Position numbers and translations under genes: made by a program. From Rosa chinensis (lineage: Eukaryota; Streptophyta; Magnoliopsida; Rosales; Rosaceae), in NCBI RefSeq assembly GCF_002994745.2, contig NC_037091.1, positions 6,658,001-6,722,000 of the forward strand: a stretch of 64,000 nucleotides of DNA, written 5' to 3'. How positions within the stretch are numbered: the first letter of the stretch is position 1; each line of letters starts with the position of its first letter. Positions 1-11,934 of the stretch are shown piece after piece. The notes below the pieces were generated by a model. The model worked only from the letters and a program-made list of their open reading frames with translations. It searched no databases and was not told the DNA's origin.

Positions 1-759
1 AGTGATTGCACAGGCGTGCCAGCACCGTGGGGTGCAGTCGTCGGGGTAGTCTCTTGACCTGACTTCTTCAAGCGCTGTGGACGAGGAGAGCACCAACCTC
101 GCCACAGGGTTCTTCTCTAGCTTTTCGGCAAAGGACTTTTGCCTTACGGATAAGGACTTATGTGATCTCTTCGGTCACCAAATCGATACTTAGTATTGTA
201 GACTAAGTAGAGCAATCACTAGGAAGTTTGGAGAAAGCACGGGTTTTGCTAAAGCGTGACTTTAGCTTCGCTGGGTTGCGAGGGCGTTACCCTTGCTTCG
301 CTGGTTGTATCGGTGGCAGTAGTACTAGCAGTCGGCTCGCGAGGAGACTAGGACTGGAAGCACGGTCGCCGGGTTGATCTGGTGATGCTGACAGTCGGCT
401 CGCGAAGAGACTAGGACTGGCGAGCGGTCACCGGGTTTCAACGAGGTTAAAGGTTTGCTTCGGGGAGGCTTTGTAATCGCTGGGATTAGTTGAGTTGAGA
501 GAGGTCTTGTTATGTCCTTGAATCCTAGTATTTATACCTAGGTCTTCGACTGTTCCTTGCTGTAGAAGGATTATTGATTGAAGTTCCCTATTCAATCTCT
601 GCTACTTGACTCCAATAAGGTTTCGTTTTCCTTATGAAATACGGGAATGGGCGAAGCTGTAACCCATACCCAAGTAGGCTTATTTTTTGGCCGAAGGTAT
701 CGGCCCGCTATGCTAAATCCACTAAAGGATCTTGCCAAAATTACTTTTGGTCTCAAACA
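1..759 (-). repeat. 3' LTR of the Tat element (partial)
   Basis: This stretch matches 16286-17048 nearly base for base and ends in TCAAACA. The missing first ~48 bases, expected to begin TGTTTGA, lie before the window. Two 62-bp-spaced copies of a GTCGGCTCGCGA block sit at 331 and 393. The next bases inward (760-776) are the polypurine tract. Confidence 0.95.
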
Positions 760-776
760 TTGCCCCCCAGGCCCCG
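760..776 (-). other. Polypurine tract of the Tat element
   Basis: On the minus strand the bases just before the 3' LTR are purine-rich (GGGGCCTGGGGGGCAA), the expected plus-strand primer site for reverse transcription. The position directly against the LTR end supports both calls. Confidence 0.75.
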
Positions 777-1021
777 AAAGCAGGCCTGTGAAGATGTAAC
801 TGCTTGAAGGGGACTAGAACGACGCGCCGGTCACTTGAAACGATGGCATTAATGAAGGTTGCGTCCTTTCGTTTGCAAAACGCCTTTCTATTGTATTGTT
901 TCCCTCACCAAATTCCTTATTTAAATCAACGGCCGTGAGACTTGTCACATCAGAAACCCTTCTAGTCTCTTAAACCCAGAAAAATTCATTTCTTCCGCTC
1001 CCTCCTTCGCAGAAACCCAGA
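777..1021 (+). promoter_or_regulatory. Probable promoter and 5' leader of the antisense mobile-domain gene
   Basis: This is non-coding sequence between the 3' LTR and the plus-strand gene. An AT-rich TTATTTAAAT box near 918 is followed by a pyrimidine-rich leader and then the start region near 1023. It is read as a promoter from position and composition only. Confidence 0.35.
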
Positions 1022-4000
1022 AATGGTTCCCCAAAGAAAATAGTTATCGATCAAGAGGAAGAGTTAAACAAAAAGTTACCCACACTTGGGGAACCAACAT
1101 CGGTGTCCGCATTCGTCTCCAAACTCCTATCCATCGACCCCTGCTCCTTCGATTCTCCGACCATCAAACCGGACTGGGTCCAGCGCCACAAGATGCTATT
1201 CCAGCCGACGCTATCGCTTTCTACGGCCTACCAATTCGTCGGCCCATTCCAGTCCTCTGAAGGACCCCTAGAGATTTCAGTAGCTGGGGCGCCCAAAACC
1301 ATCGAGCCAAAATAGGGCATTGGCCGTCCTCCATTAGTACAGCAGAAACTTCTTGGTATCGCGCAACGTGGGCGCGAGATCTGGCTCGCTGGAACGCAGC
1401 AGGTATCACGCATACTATCGACCTATGTATCAAACTTCCTCGCGGTGGCAATCGCTCACTGCTCGCTGCTTTCCTTTGTTTCTGGAATACCTCCACCAAC
1501 ACATTTGACTTTAGATTTGGTCAAATGAGTATTACTCTGTTGGATATTCTCGCCAACACTGGCCTGCCCATCGATGGCGAACCCTATGTGCATGGTCAAT
1601 TCGATTCTGTCAACTTCACTTCGACTATGGCCCAGCACGGTCGAAGCGCCCACAGCGGCTCCTACCCGCGATGGTTGGCGTATTACAGCCGGGAACACAA
1701 TGCGACCGGCGGAATTGCCTTCCTGGAGTATTGGCTCTGCAAATTCATATTCTGCACCTCTTCCTGCAAGCCCACTAGTACTTGGACTCTCCTGGCGACG
1801 GCCCTCTACAACGGCCGCAACATCGGGCTTGGGCAACTAGTGTTAGGAGCCCTCTACCGCATGTTATACCAAGCCACAATGCATCCATTTGAGACTAGCA
1901 TGTCTGGCCCCTTTTGGATTTTGGATTTCTGGATCCAGACTTACTTTCCATTCTTCCGTCGCGATGACATCCCGCTACTCCCACCGGCTGACCAACTCTT
2001 GGGTCGGTGGTTCAGCCGCGAGGGAAGGTACTCATCCCCCCTTACTCCAAGTGTTTTTCCTACCTGTACCTCTTAAATGAGATGCCATATTGCGACATAA
2101 TTTTGGGTAGAAGATTCCCCTCTTTACTTGAATATGGCTTTCTTCCCGGCGATCCTCGCTACACTGATCGCGCACGCTTGGCCTTTCGCCGCGCGATCTC
2201 CTGCTCAGACATCAGGATCGCTGCCGAGGAACTCAGCTACGAGCTTTATGCTCCTAATCATTTTGCTCGCCAATTCGGCCTTGTCCAATTGGTGCCATTC
2301 CCTCTATACGACGCCTGGAACTACAACACTTCCTGGCGCAGATTTGGGCCCCCTCTTGGACCTGTACCGGAGCAAAGTATGCTCGCGCTGGTTGATCTTC
2401 CTGATTGGGCTCAGGCCATCGATGCCTTGGACGGGACTGAAGAAGGCTATGAGACATGGTAGGAAGAGGTCTCCGTCAATTGCTGGACTCAGCAGGACGA
2501 CGAACTCTTCGCAGCACTCTTTGGAGAACTGAAAAACCCTTATCCTGTCGATGTTGAAATGCTCGCTCGCTTCCCTGAGGATGCGACACGATCCCAGCTT
2601 CTTCCGGTGACACAACCGATGCGAGCTCCTCGCCCGGTCCAGGCTGGTATTGTAATCCGTGAACCCCCCTCTGGAGGTAAGTATCTGAGCCTTATCTTAT
2701 GCAACTTTCCTTTTATTTTCTTTCTACTCACCCCTCGTTGTGTCAGGGAACTACGCCACGTTCTGGGGCTCGCACAATCCATGCTTCCCCGGCCGCTGGC
2801 CAGTCTGGAAAGCTGAAGGCGGTGCTCACAGAGCCTGAAGCTGAAGAATCTTCTTCCGACGACGATAATCCGCAAACTGTAAGAACCCTCTACTCTTAGA
2901 ATTATGCCTCTCTGCGAGTCAAGTCTAACTTTGCAATTTTGGCAGATCGAGGCTGCTTTGGCTCGCAAGCGCAACCGCTCGGACCTTCGCACTGACCCAT
3001 GGGAAGAGGATGAACCATTCGCTAATCGACTGGTAAGAGATAGGAAAATCATACTAGACATTATCCATCTTTTAGCCCAATTCCTATAACTGTTTCACTT
3101 GCAGGTCCGTCGCCGGCCCTCCGGACACACTGGGGAAGGCTCTTCCGCTGCTGGTGAAGGAACAACTGCCCCGCGGGCTCAAACACCCACGGATTCTAGT
3201 AATCTCCCACCTCCCGCCAGCAACGCGAGCGATGTGCATTTGGCTTTGATTCCGGTGCAGGTCATAGACCACAGCTTGCCCGAGCTGGACGAAGGAATAG
3301 CCCCTTCAGACTCGCCGCCTGAGGAACCGATCGCTGCACAACCTTTAACGCAGGTAGCACTTAATCCCATTCCTGATGAAGCAACTCAAGAGCCTGCGCC
3401 GATAGCAATCCAACACGAGCCTCTGGCCGTAGAGGTACACTTTCTCTTGAACAAAAGGCCTCAGTCCTTATTTTATTTTATTTTTGTGTGTTCTAATAAG
3501 TCCTCCTTAACCACAGAGTCCTGATCCTGTCGGGGAAACAGCTACCGCTGCGGAGGTACCTGTCGTTGATCCAGCGGACCCCCTCTGTGGAAATATGGTG
3601 ATCCAGGAGCCTGCCCCCCATGTCCCTGAAGTGGGAGAAGGAGCGAATGTCGAACTGGAGCCAGAAGCGGTCCCTGTTATAGAGCCTCAGGAAGCCCCTA
3701 CTGTGGCTGATGCTGATGTTCCATCGCCCGAGCCTCCTTCCAGGCTGGAAAGGCTCGTTCGCGTACTTGAAGTGACTCCTCCAGGAGTTATAGATGAAGC
3801 GAGAGATGGGTTACAGTAGCTTCTGAGTCCCGAGATCCTACTACCAGGTGCGTCCGCCAGAGCTCAGGAATACTTGATGGTCCTCCGCCACGAGCGAACT
3901 ATTACTGAGGCTGAGTTCACCGAGATATATGAGCTATTACAAAACCTTCCTGAGCGGATCAATGAACGAACGTCAGCGACCGCACAAACGAGGCAAGCTC

Positions 4001-4329
4001 AAGCCCACTATCAAGGCCTTGCACAACAGACAGAAACATCTCGCGATTTCTTGGGCGATAGAGTTGTCCTCGTCAGAGACTTGCGTATTACACAGAACGA
4101 TCTTCGGACCTAAATTCAGGAACTGCAAGCCCAATTGACTGCGGTGACGGCCCGGCTTGAGCATGAAGAGCCTCTGCTAGAGTAACCCCTAGCAGCCTTC
4201 GAAGCAATGTCTCAAAATTTAGCTCAGGCTCGTGAAGCAGCCCGACAAGCAGAGCGAGATGCTGCCGTCGCCAGTTTTTGTCTGGACGAGCACTTACTTC
4301 GCTTGACCCATGCGGGCCGAAAACTTTAG
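1022..4329 (+). pseudogene. Plant mobile domain (aminotransferase-like PMD) gene, antisense inside the Tat element
   Basis: The PMD family is a plant domain shared by transposons and host genes of the MAIN/MAIL type. The core runs about 1312-2460: a DLARWNAAGI block, then FWNTSTNTFDFRFG, MSITLLDILANTGLPIDG, and WLAYYSREHNATGG. It is broken by a frame change near 1312, another near 2030 and a TAG at 2460. Downstream the gene keeps short GT-AG introns at 2677-2746, 2879-2945, 3033-3104 and 3435-3516, then a Pro/Glu-rich region and a Gln/Glu-rich coiled-coil-like tail to about 4329 with further stops. An ATG at 1023 is in a different frame from the core, so the start is unsure. Introns survive because the retroelement transcript is antisense to this gene. 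Confidence 0.8.
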
Positions 4330-5665
4330 GCCTCTATTACTATTAGGCCCAGTTTGTACGAATAATATTATATTTATCTAATATATTTAGCCCACTTTGC
4401 TTGGCCCAAATATACGCTCAATTTTTGAATTAATATTTACCTTTATTGCCATTGAAGTTGGTTTGACAAAATAATCTCGAAACAGAGCGGTTATCTCCTT
4501 GAAGACTGCCCCGCTTCCCACTCGTTTTCAAGTACCTTCATTTCCGAGATCTTTACATTTAATTCCACTGATACTCCTATTGATGGCGTTGAAAGTACTT
4601 CAACCGTTCATCGCACGGCTGAGGCCACTGAACTTGGCTCTATAAATATCCACACTTTGGGGAATTGATAAGCACCAGCAAGTATGGCTTTCCCAGAGAT
4701 AGTTTCGCAAACCTTACTTCTCTTTCTTCACTTTCTGAGAACTTCTCCCCATAGCCTCATCCTCAGCCCCAAATTCATAGGCTTCATGGCTTAATCTCAA
4801 GACCTGGGTAGGCCTCATGGCCTAATCTCAGGTCCAGTGGCATGTCTTTGGTTTCTGAAAATCTGGATGAACTTGCCAGTCTCAGTTAAACCGAAGAACA
4901 TGTCACGCTCCTAAAGCAGCAAAACCTTATTCTGGGGGGTCCCTCTTCTCAGACTGTTCGCGAGGAGCAAAAGGGAGAAGGGAGGAAGGCCACTTTGAGG
5001 CCGCCTGCTCTTCTTCCGCCGTCTACCTCCGGGGCTCGACTACGAGGCTTCTGTTTTTCCCCTGGAGGTAGATGTGGTTGTGAGTCGCGCTCGCTCTGGA
5101 TACCAACTCCATCCCGGAGGACAATCAACTAGAAGGGTTGGGATGGATTATTTCCTTCCCTCTTCCTCCGGTACAAATGAGAGCAGCGGCGACTCAGATC
5201 GGAAGAGGATCTGGGTGAAGAGAAGAAGAGTGCCAGCGGTACGGCCCAATCTGCTTCTCGCCACCACAAGATCCAGGAACTCTTAGAAGCTCTGCAATCC
5301 TTATGTTTCTTTTAAGCCACTTTTGGCCTTGTAATTGTAAATGTAACTGTTTCAATTTGTACTGCTTTTGGCCGCAAAGCCACTATGAATGAATGTTTTT
5401 GAGCACAAGTAAGAAACATTGTTCTAAAAATAAGGCCTCATGTATAGGCCATCCAGTATATTCTTAACACACATTGTCAAGGAAAAATTATAAGGCCTCA
5501 AAAGAAGGCCTAGAATTAATCAAAACAAGGCCACAACCAAAGGAAGGCCTCATGTTACAAAGTGTATAGATTGTTGCCCCCCTAGTATTCGTAGGTGAAG
5601 CAAACATAGGAGACGAAGGCCACAAAATAAGGCCTGAATGTCGAAATAATGCGAGCCAAGGAAAA
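4330..5665. other. Non-coding stretch between antisense gene and integrase, with a small decayed ORF
   Basis: A TATA-like CTATAAATA at about 4640 precedes a plus-strand ORF trace starting at ATG 4842 (MSLVSENLDELASLS, then a stop, then TEEHVTLLKQQN). It continues in shifting frames to about 5315 and may be a second antisense gene; I do not recognise it. A roughly 33-bp direct duplication (TCATGGCxTAATCTCA) lies at 4785-4835, and 5420-5560 is unusually rich in AGGCC motifs. Nothing else is recognisable. Confidence 0.4.
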
Positions 5666-7554
5666 CTATGATTGCCCCCCAGTCTGGGTCGAAGGTTGAT
5701 CGGGTGGATCGTCGAACTCCCAAACACTAGGGTAATATTTCTTCAAGAATCGCTCGTTGATGGGATTGCGATGGATGTCGCCGTCCAAATCCTTGAGATG
5801 AAAAGCCCCGCGCTCCAAAATGCGATGAATAACAAAGGGTCCTTCCCAGCGAGGAGTCCACTTACCGCGACCGGTCAATTTCTCGCCAAAAGGCAAGACA
5901 GCTTTCCAAACAAGGTCTCCTTCTTTATAACAGCGGCCACGTGTCCGCTTATCATAGGCGCGGGCGATGCGCTGTTTTTCCATTACTAAATTATCCAGGG
6001 CTGCCAAGCGCTGCTCGCTTAAGTCTTCGTGTTCTTGCCACATTGCCTGGACATAATCTTCACCGATCAAATGGTGCTAATCTTGCACACGTAAGGAATG
6101 AACGTTGATCTCCAAGGGTAAAACTGCATCATGACCAAACATTAATGCATAGGGTGTGGTAGCAGTGGGATTCCTCTTGGAGGTGCGATAAGCCCAGAGC
6201 GTCTCATACAAAGTGTCGTGCCACTGTCGAGGGTTTTTGATCAGCATCTTCTTTAACAGGGTAATAATAATCTTGTTGCTGGCTTCTGCTTGACCGTTGG
6301 ACTGGGCATAATACGGAGTGCTGTAGAGAAACTAGATACCGAAATCGTTGACAAGTTGCTCGACAGGACCTCCCATGAAAGCTGCCCCCGGTCTGAAATG
6401 AGCACCTCGGGGATACCAAACCTGCAGATAATGTTATGAAAGATGAACTGGCGAATGGTAGCACCAGAAGCCTCCTTCAACGGTTCAGCTTCAACCCACT
6501 TGGTAAAGAAGTCAGTGGCCACAATGATGAACTTGTGTTGGAGGGAAGAATGTGGGTGAATCATCCTGATCAAGTCCAATGCCCAGCCTCGCGCAGGCCA
6601 CGGCTTAATGATAGGTTGCTTGGGAATGTTAGGAACATGCTGGACTGGACCGTGGGCCTGACAGTCTTGACATCCTTTAGCAAAAGCGATACAGTCCTTC
6701 AAGATGCTAGGCCAATAATACCCATGTCTTCTGATAAGCCACCTCATCTTAGGTCCCGCCTGATTAGCGCCGCAAATCCCTGTATGTGCTTCGCGCATTA
6801 GTCGTTTTGCTTCATGGCCATAAATGCAGCGAAAATCTATGCCATCCTCTCCGCGGCGACGTAGCTCATCGTCCCTGAGGAAGTAATTTAAGGCAAGAAA
6901 ACGAGTCCTCTTGTCAGCTGTTTGGTCTGGCTGCTTGAGGTATTGGATCAATGGAATGCGCCAATCAACGTCAATAGGTTCGAGGGCAGCGATGACTGGA
7001 TCATCCAGGGGGTCAGGCCGTACGAGCCATGAAGGCAGTGTGCGGCGCTCAACTTTCAAAATGCGCTCGCGAACTCCATACTTCAATGTAACGCCTGTAG
7101 CCAACTGAGCGAGCTCATTGGCCGCGAAGTTGAGCTCGCGAGGGATGTATTCAAAACCAACGTCATCAAACTGATCCAGTAACTCAACGGCGCGGTTCAG
7201 ATAGGGGACGAGCAAGCAGCTCGCACATCTGTATACGTTTTGAAGCTGATTTATCACAAGTAAAGAATCACCGCAGACCTGAACCTCTTTGACCCCTAGT
7301 TCCAGTAAGACTTCTAGGCCAATAATAAGGGCCTCGTACTCAGCTTGGTTGTTTGTACACTTAAACTCGAGTTGGAACGAATAAGAAAAACGATCGCCCG
7401 CTGGGTTTTCCAGGACAACCCTTGCCCCTGCCAATGTTTCAGTTCTTGAACCATCAAAAAATAATACCCATGGCTGTAAGGAGATTGCAGCTTGATACCA
7501 TATGGCGTACTCTGGAATGCGCGCCAAATCTGGTCGGGTGATAGTAATGGGCGT
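5666..7554 (-). pseudogene. Tat pol 3' part: archaeal-type RNase H and integrase
   Basis: On the minus strand, WVLFFDGSRTETLAGA and NNQAEYEALIIGLE mark an archaeal-type RNase H. Next come an integrase zinc-binding region (REAHTGICGAN, GCQDCQAHG) and the integrase core, with GWALDLI and a later SDRG carrying core acidic residues. The frame shifts near 6385, so the core end is scrambled. The C-terminal integrase domain resumes at 6070 (GDLVWKAVLP, KWTPRWEGPFV, YYPSVWEFDD) and stops at 5666. Upstream the frame is interrupted at 7554/7555 by the solo LTR and continues beyond 10210. The open frame reading through to 7569 starts inside that LTR and is not the natural start. Confidence 0.88.
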
Positions 7555-7811
7555 TGTTACACCCCACATCCGATTTACCCCTTTTACTGAGTTACACGAA
7601 TCATTGTATGTTTTACCATTCGCGGTTATAGTTTTATCTTTTAGGGGGTGGCTAGAAGTTGACTTTTTTTTGGGTTAAAAATTTGAGAAAATTTCCTTCA
7701 TGAAAGTTGTAGAGGACGTTAAACCGAGCGCGTGCATATGTGGTACGTAAAAATTGGAGTTCGTATGTGAAAGTTATAGCTTAAATTGTGGAAGTTACTG
7801 TTCATGATAAT

Positions 7812-7842
<31 letters not shown>

Positions 7843-10210
7843 GGAAAGTTACCACTGTAGGTTTCCATTTTCGGAAACCCGACATTTCCTTCCTCTTCGG
7901 CCCGATTCTTCCTCCTCCGATTTCTCCCTCCTCCGGCCGACCCACGGCGAAATCCGGCTATCCCCAAGCTCGTCTCCTCCCCCTTGACGCATCTGTGGTG
8001 GTATTTTGGGGAGATTTGGCCGGAGGAGCTCGATTTCTTGCTGGGAAGGTTACTGTAGCAACTTGCGAGTTTTGCCGATTTCCGACGATTCCGGCCATCT
8101 TCGGTCACCAAACCGGTGTCGAAGGTCGGGTTTTTGCTGGAGATCATTTCCCCTAAGGCCTTGCATTCCAATTTGCAGTGTGGAGGTCGAATCGATCAAG
8201 CCCGATCCTAGGGTTCTTGAATTTTCTGGAAAATTTTCACCGGCTTAATTGGAGCTCTTCCAGGTAAAATTGGAACTTGTTGTAGTTGAGAAAGAGATTG
8301 GGTCTGTTGAGTAGGTGGTGCTGCCAAAATTTGGTGGCCATTGGTGGTGGTTTGCGCGGCCACTGTGGGTGGCGCGTGGAGCTGCAATTTATTTTCTGTT
8401 TTGGCTCCATAAATCCCTTAACGATTGTAAAATTTTATACATGAAGTTTGGTGGAAATTGGAGGAATTACGAATTGAGTTTAAATGGATAATTATCGATT
8501 TACGTGAATTCGATCGCCGAAATTCATTCTAATTCACTTTAGAATTTATATATCGATGAATGAATATTGTTGGATTATTGTGGACGGATTCGTTGTGAAT
8601 TAAGGAGTTGGTTTTTGAAGGGGGACGTTATGAATTTCAATTTCTAATTATTGTAAAGTTAATTTCCGTCCTGTAAATATATTTTTACGAGTGCTATTCG
8701 TACAGGACGAGAGGAGTCTTCGTACGAGGAAAATACCGAGCGACGTTTGAATTGATCATATACTGTGAGTGGACTTTTATTTTATTTTTCAAAGAATGAT
8801 GCATGCATTTATTTAATTGATTCCGAGGTTATAATTTATTTATCGTATTTCTTTCTCGAGCGGATGGTTATTTTCAGAAATGGTTTTGGAGATTTGATTA
8901 TTTGAAGATTTTATGGCGTGCGGGGTCACGTCATTGGTTTATGCTTATCTTACCTTATTTATTTATTTCCGATGTGATTTCCGGATTTATACTATTTATA
9001 TTATATTTATACTCGGCGATTTGAGATTTTTATGAGATTTTCGAAATGAGATTTCGATGGAGTAAATCTTTATATTTATTTTGAACTTGAGATTATCTTG
9101 GCGTGTGGGACACGTCGTTGGAAATTCATTTACGAGAGATGGGGAAGCTTTATGTACTTATGGATTTATGAGGTTTTCGGATTTTCTTTTGCCATACTTT
9201 GGGTGACTTATCATTGCTAGCATTGATTTTCCGCCTTTGTGGCGTGGTGATGGGATCACCGTAGCCCTCCGCCTTTGTGGCGCAGGTTACTGTCTCTGTG
9301 ACAGTAATTCTGTAGCCCGGTATCCTATCGCTACACTTAGTGGCGTAAGGGTATATTACGGGAGTAATGGGAGTATTTTAGCCTGGGAGGCTCACTCGTA
9401 TGGCTATCGCCTTCCCCTACTCACTTTATTACTTAGGCTAGCGGGGCTAGCTCGATTTTCGTTTAACCAGCGGGGCTGGTCTTATTTTTCATTGAGTATC
9501 AGAGTTCCAACTTTTTCTTTTAAATCGTATGTGACTAGCGGGGCTAGTCGGTTTTCATGAGTGGAACTCCTCTTCTTTTATTTTCGGTAATCACTGCATG
9601 CATCGGGAATTTTTAAAGAAATAAATGTGGGAAAGTATAAAATCCCTTTTATTTGAAATTGTTTATTTTTGTCCACTCACGCTAACGTTTTTATGTACTT
9701 TCCCCTGGGCCCTTCGGTTTCAAATGCCCAATTTTCAGTGTTGCTGCTCGGCGTTCAGGAGTGAGCCATAGTGACCGCACCCGCTTCCGTCATCATACTT
9801 TGTAGGTTACCTGTTTAGCCTACTGTACTCTATGTTAATTTACGTTCCTAGATTGCTCTGATTACTATGGGATTTGTGACCCAGACTTGTATGGAATTTA
9901 TATTTGAGGTCTACGACCTAACTTTGTGAATTGTAGTATCTTAAACCTTAGAGTTTTTTAGATTTTAAATACTTGTTACACTGTTGTTATTTTTGGGCTT
10001 GAGTTGGTTGAATGTTGGGAGCAGGGTGGCTCCAGGAGTTTGTAGTTGGAAATTTTAGAAGTGAAATTGTTTTCCACAGGTTTTTGGGTTGTCCATTTTT
10101 AAGGGATGTTATGCCGAAATTTTAGTAAACCTTCTTTAAAAGTGGGTCCCGCAGTGGGTCCCGCAGGGCCACTTCGGATTCCAGGGTGGAATCCGGGGCG
10201 GGTCCTGTCT
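7555..10210 (+). mobile_element. Solo LTR (probable Tekay/Del-type chromovirus) inserted in Tat pol
   Basis: The segment begins TGTTACACCCC and ends near GGGGCGGGTCCTGTCT. It interrupts pol exactly between the two RNase H domains. Flanking bases GGCGT (7550-7554) and GGCGC (10211-10215) look like a five-base target duplication with one change. Removing the segment and one flank copy brings the pol frame back together. There is no internal coding region and only one LTR, so recombination between two LTRs left a solo copy. The length of 2.66 kb fits the long LTRs of Tekay/Del elements. It holds an (AT)n tract at 7814-7842 and repeated AGCGGGGCT motifs near 9430-9550. The terminal CT instead of CA suggests a mutation or a boundary off by a few bases. 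Small ORFs inside are probably not genes. Confidence 0.75.
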
Positions 10211-11934
10211 GGCGCTATCTCTAACTCTCTTACCATCGGGATATCCAAGGTAGGGTGGTGTGCCAAAAAGTCTGCGATGGCCTGTCCTTTTACTGCTTTT
10301 TGAGGAACATATTGTAGCGAGAATTCGGACAAGGCCAAAACCCATTTGCCAATGCGGCCTCTGAGGATAGGTCGCGATAGCATGTACTTGACCAAGTCGG
10401 TCTGAGCGATGATGCAAGTAGTAAAAGATAACATATAGTGTCACAACTTGCATGCGGAGAAGTACAATGTAAGGCATAGCTTTTCCATTGGAGTATATCT
10501 GGTTTCGCAGTCCGTAAGTGTTCTGCTGAGGTAGAAAATAGCATGCTCGATGCCTTCTTCATCATCCTAGGCGAGCAGGCTGCCAATGGAAGCTTCAGCT
10601 GCTGATATATATAATTTCAATGGAAATCCAACCCTTGGAGGAACAAGCACGGGTGGACTCGCGAGGTAGGTCTTGATTCTGTCGAAAGCCTCTTGATGTT
10701 TAGGCTCCCACACGAACTCAGCCTAGCCCTGTAGTTTCAGCAATGGGGAGAAGGGCTGGATTTTACCTGCAGAGTTAGAGATGAAACGTCTCAAAAAGTT
10801 GACCTTACCCAGCAAGCGCTACAACTCCTTCTTTGTTCGTGGGGCGGTGGCATTTATGACCGCGCTTGCTTTGTCTTCAGGGACTTCGATGCCCCTCTGA
10901 TGGACAATGAATCCTAGAAAATCTCCCGCTTGAACTCCAAAAACGCATTTGGCTGGGTTCATCCTGAGCTTGTGTTGGCGCATGCGCTCAAACACCTTTA
11001 TGAGATCGGTGATATGGTCACCCTTCTTCTGAGACTTCACCACTACGTCATCGATGTAAACTTCTAAAATTTTCCCCAGTATGTCATGGAAGATCAGGTT
11101 CATGGCTCGCTGATACGTTGCTCCGGCATTTTTCAGTCCAAAAGGCATAACCACATATTCAAAAACGCCCGCGAAGCCAGGACAACAGAATGCGGTTTTA
11201 TGTCTGTCTTCTTCTACGACTGGAATCTGGTGATACCCTGCGGTGCCGTCCATGAAAGATAATAATTCATGTCCTGCTACAGCGTCTACTAACATATCCG
11301 CGACTGGCATGGGGTAGACGTCTTTAGGTGTAGCGACATTAAGGTCTCTGTAGTCAACTCAGACCCTCACCTTGCCGTTCTTCTTGCAAACTGGCACGAT
11401 ATTAGATAGCCACTGATTATACTTGGCTACCCTGATAATGCCTGATTTATGCATTTTTTCGACTTCCTCTTTGACGAGGACTTGGGTCTCAGAATTCATT
11501 CGTCGCGGCTCTTGTTTCACAGGCCTCTTGTCAGGGAGTGTTGGTAGTTGATGGCAAACTAAGTCCGGTGACAGGCCTGGCATATCCTCAAACTTCTCCG
11601 CGAAGCAGTCTTTGAATTCATGTAATAACTCAATGAGCCTCTGTTTCTCGCTAGGCTCTAAGTAAGCGCTGATAGCCACTTCCATAGGCTCATCTGCTGT
11701 CCCGAGATTGACCTTCTCGGTAGGATCTCTGACTTTAGGAGGTGTATCGTCCAGCGCTGCTGGAGCGAGCTGAATATCGACCTCAGGCTCTTGTTCCTGG
11801 TCAGAGAGCTCTTCATGGACGACCTCTAAGGTCGCGACCCGATCGTAGGCCTCTTTTTCCACTAAGTTCGATGATAGTCTTTCGTACAGCGAGTGGAAGG
11901 CCTCTATCCCTCCTTCTGGAAGGTCGTAATCCAT
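10211..11934 (-). pseudogene. Tat pol: reverse transcriptase and first RNase H
   Basis: Minus-strand reading gives the RT fingers region (RPVKQEPRRM, SGIIRVAKYNQWLSNIVPV), then a TAG near 11358. Next come FMDGTAGYHQIP, MPFGLKNAGATYQRAMN and the catalytic YIDDVVVKS box (about 11060). A stop near 10819 separates this from the connection and RNase H part, which runs through YLSRTLTDCETRY-like sequence to GKWVLALSEFSLQYVPQKA and ADFLAHHP. Conserved motifs are complete but at least three in-frame stops show it cannot make a full protein. Confidence 0.9.

Noticed and set aside
1221..1836. Minus-strand frames opposite the mobile-domain gene
   Set aside because: They are shadows of the plus-strand PMD coding sequence, which has clear family motifs.
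6253..7569. 438-codon minus-strand frame taken as one complete protein
   Set aside because: Its first codons lie in the inserted solo LTR and its last ~40 codons follow a frameshift. Only the middle is genuine RNase H-integrase.
7788..8248. 122-, 150- and 80-codon frames in the solo LTR
   Set aside because: They overlap on both strands, cross an (AT)n tract and show no domain. They are chance frames in GC-richer LTR sequence.
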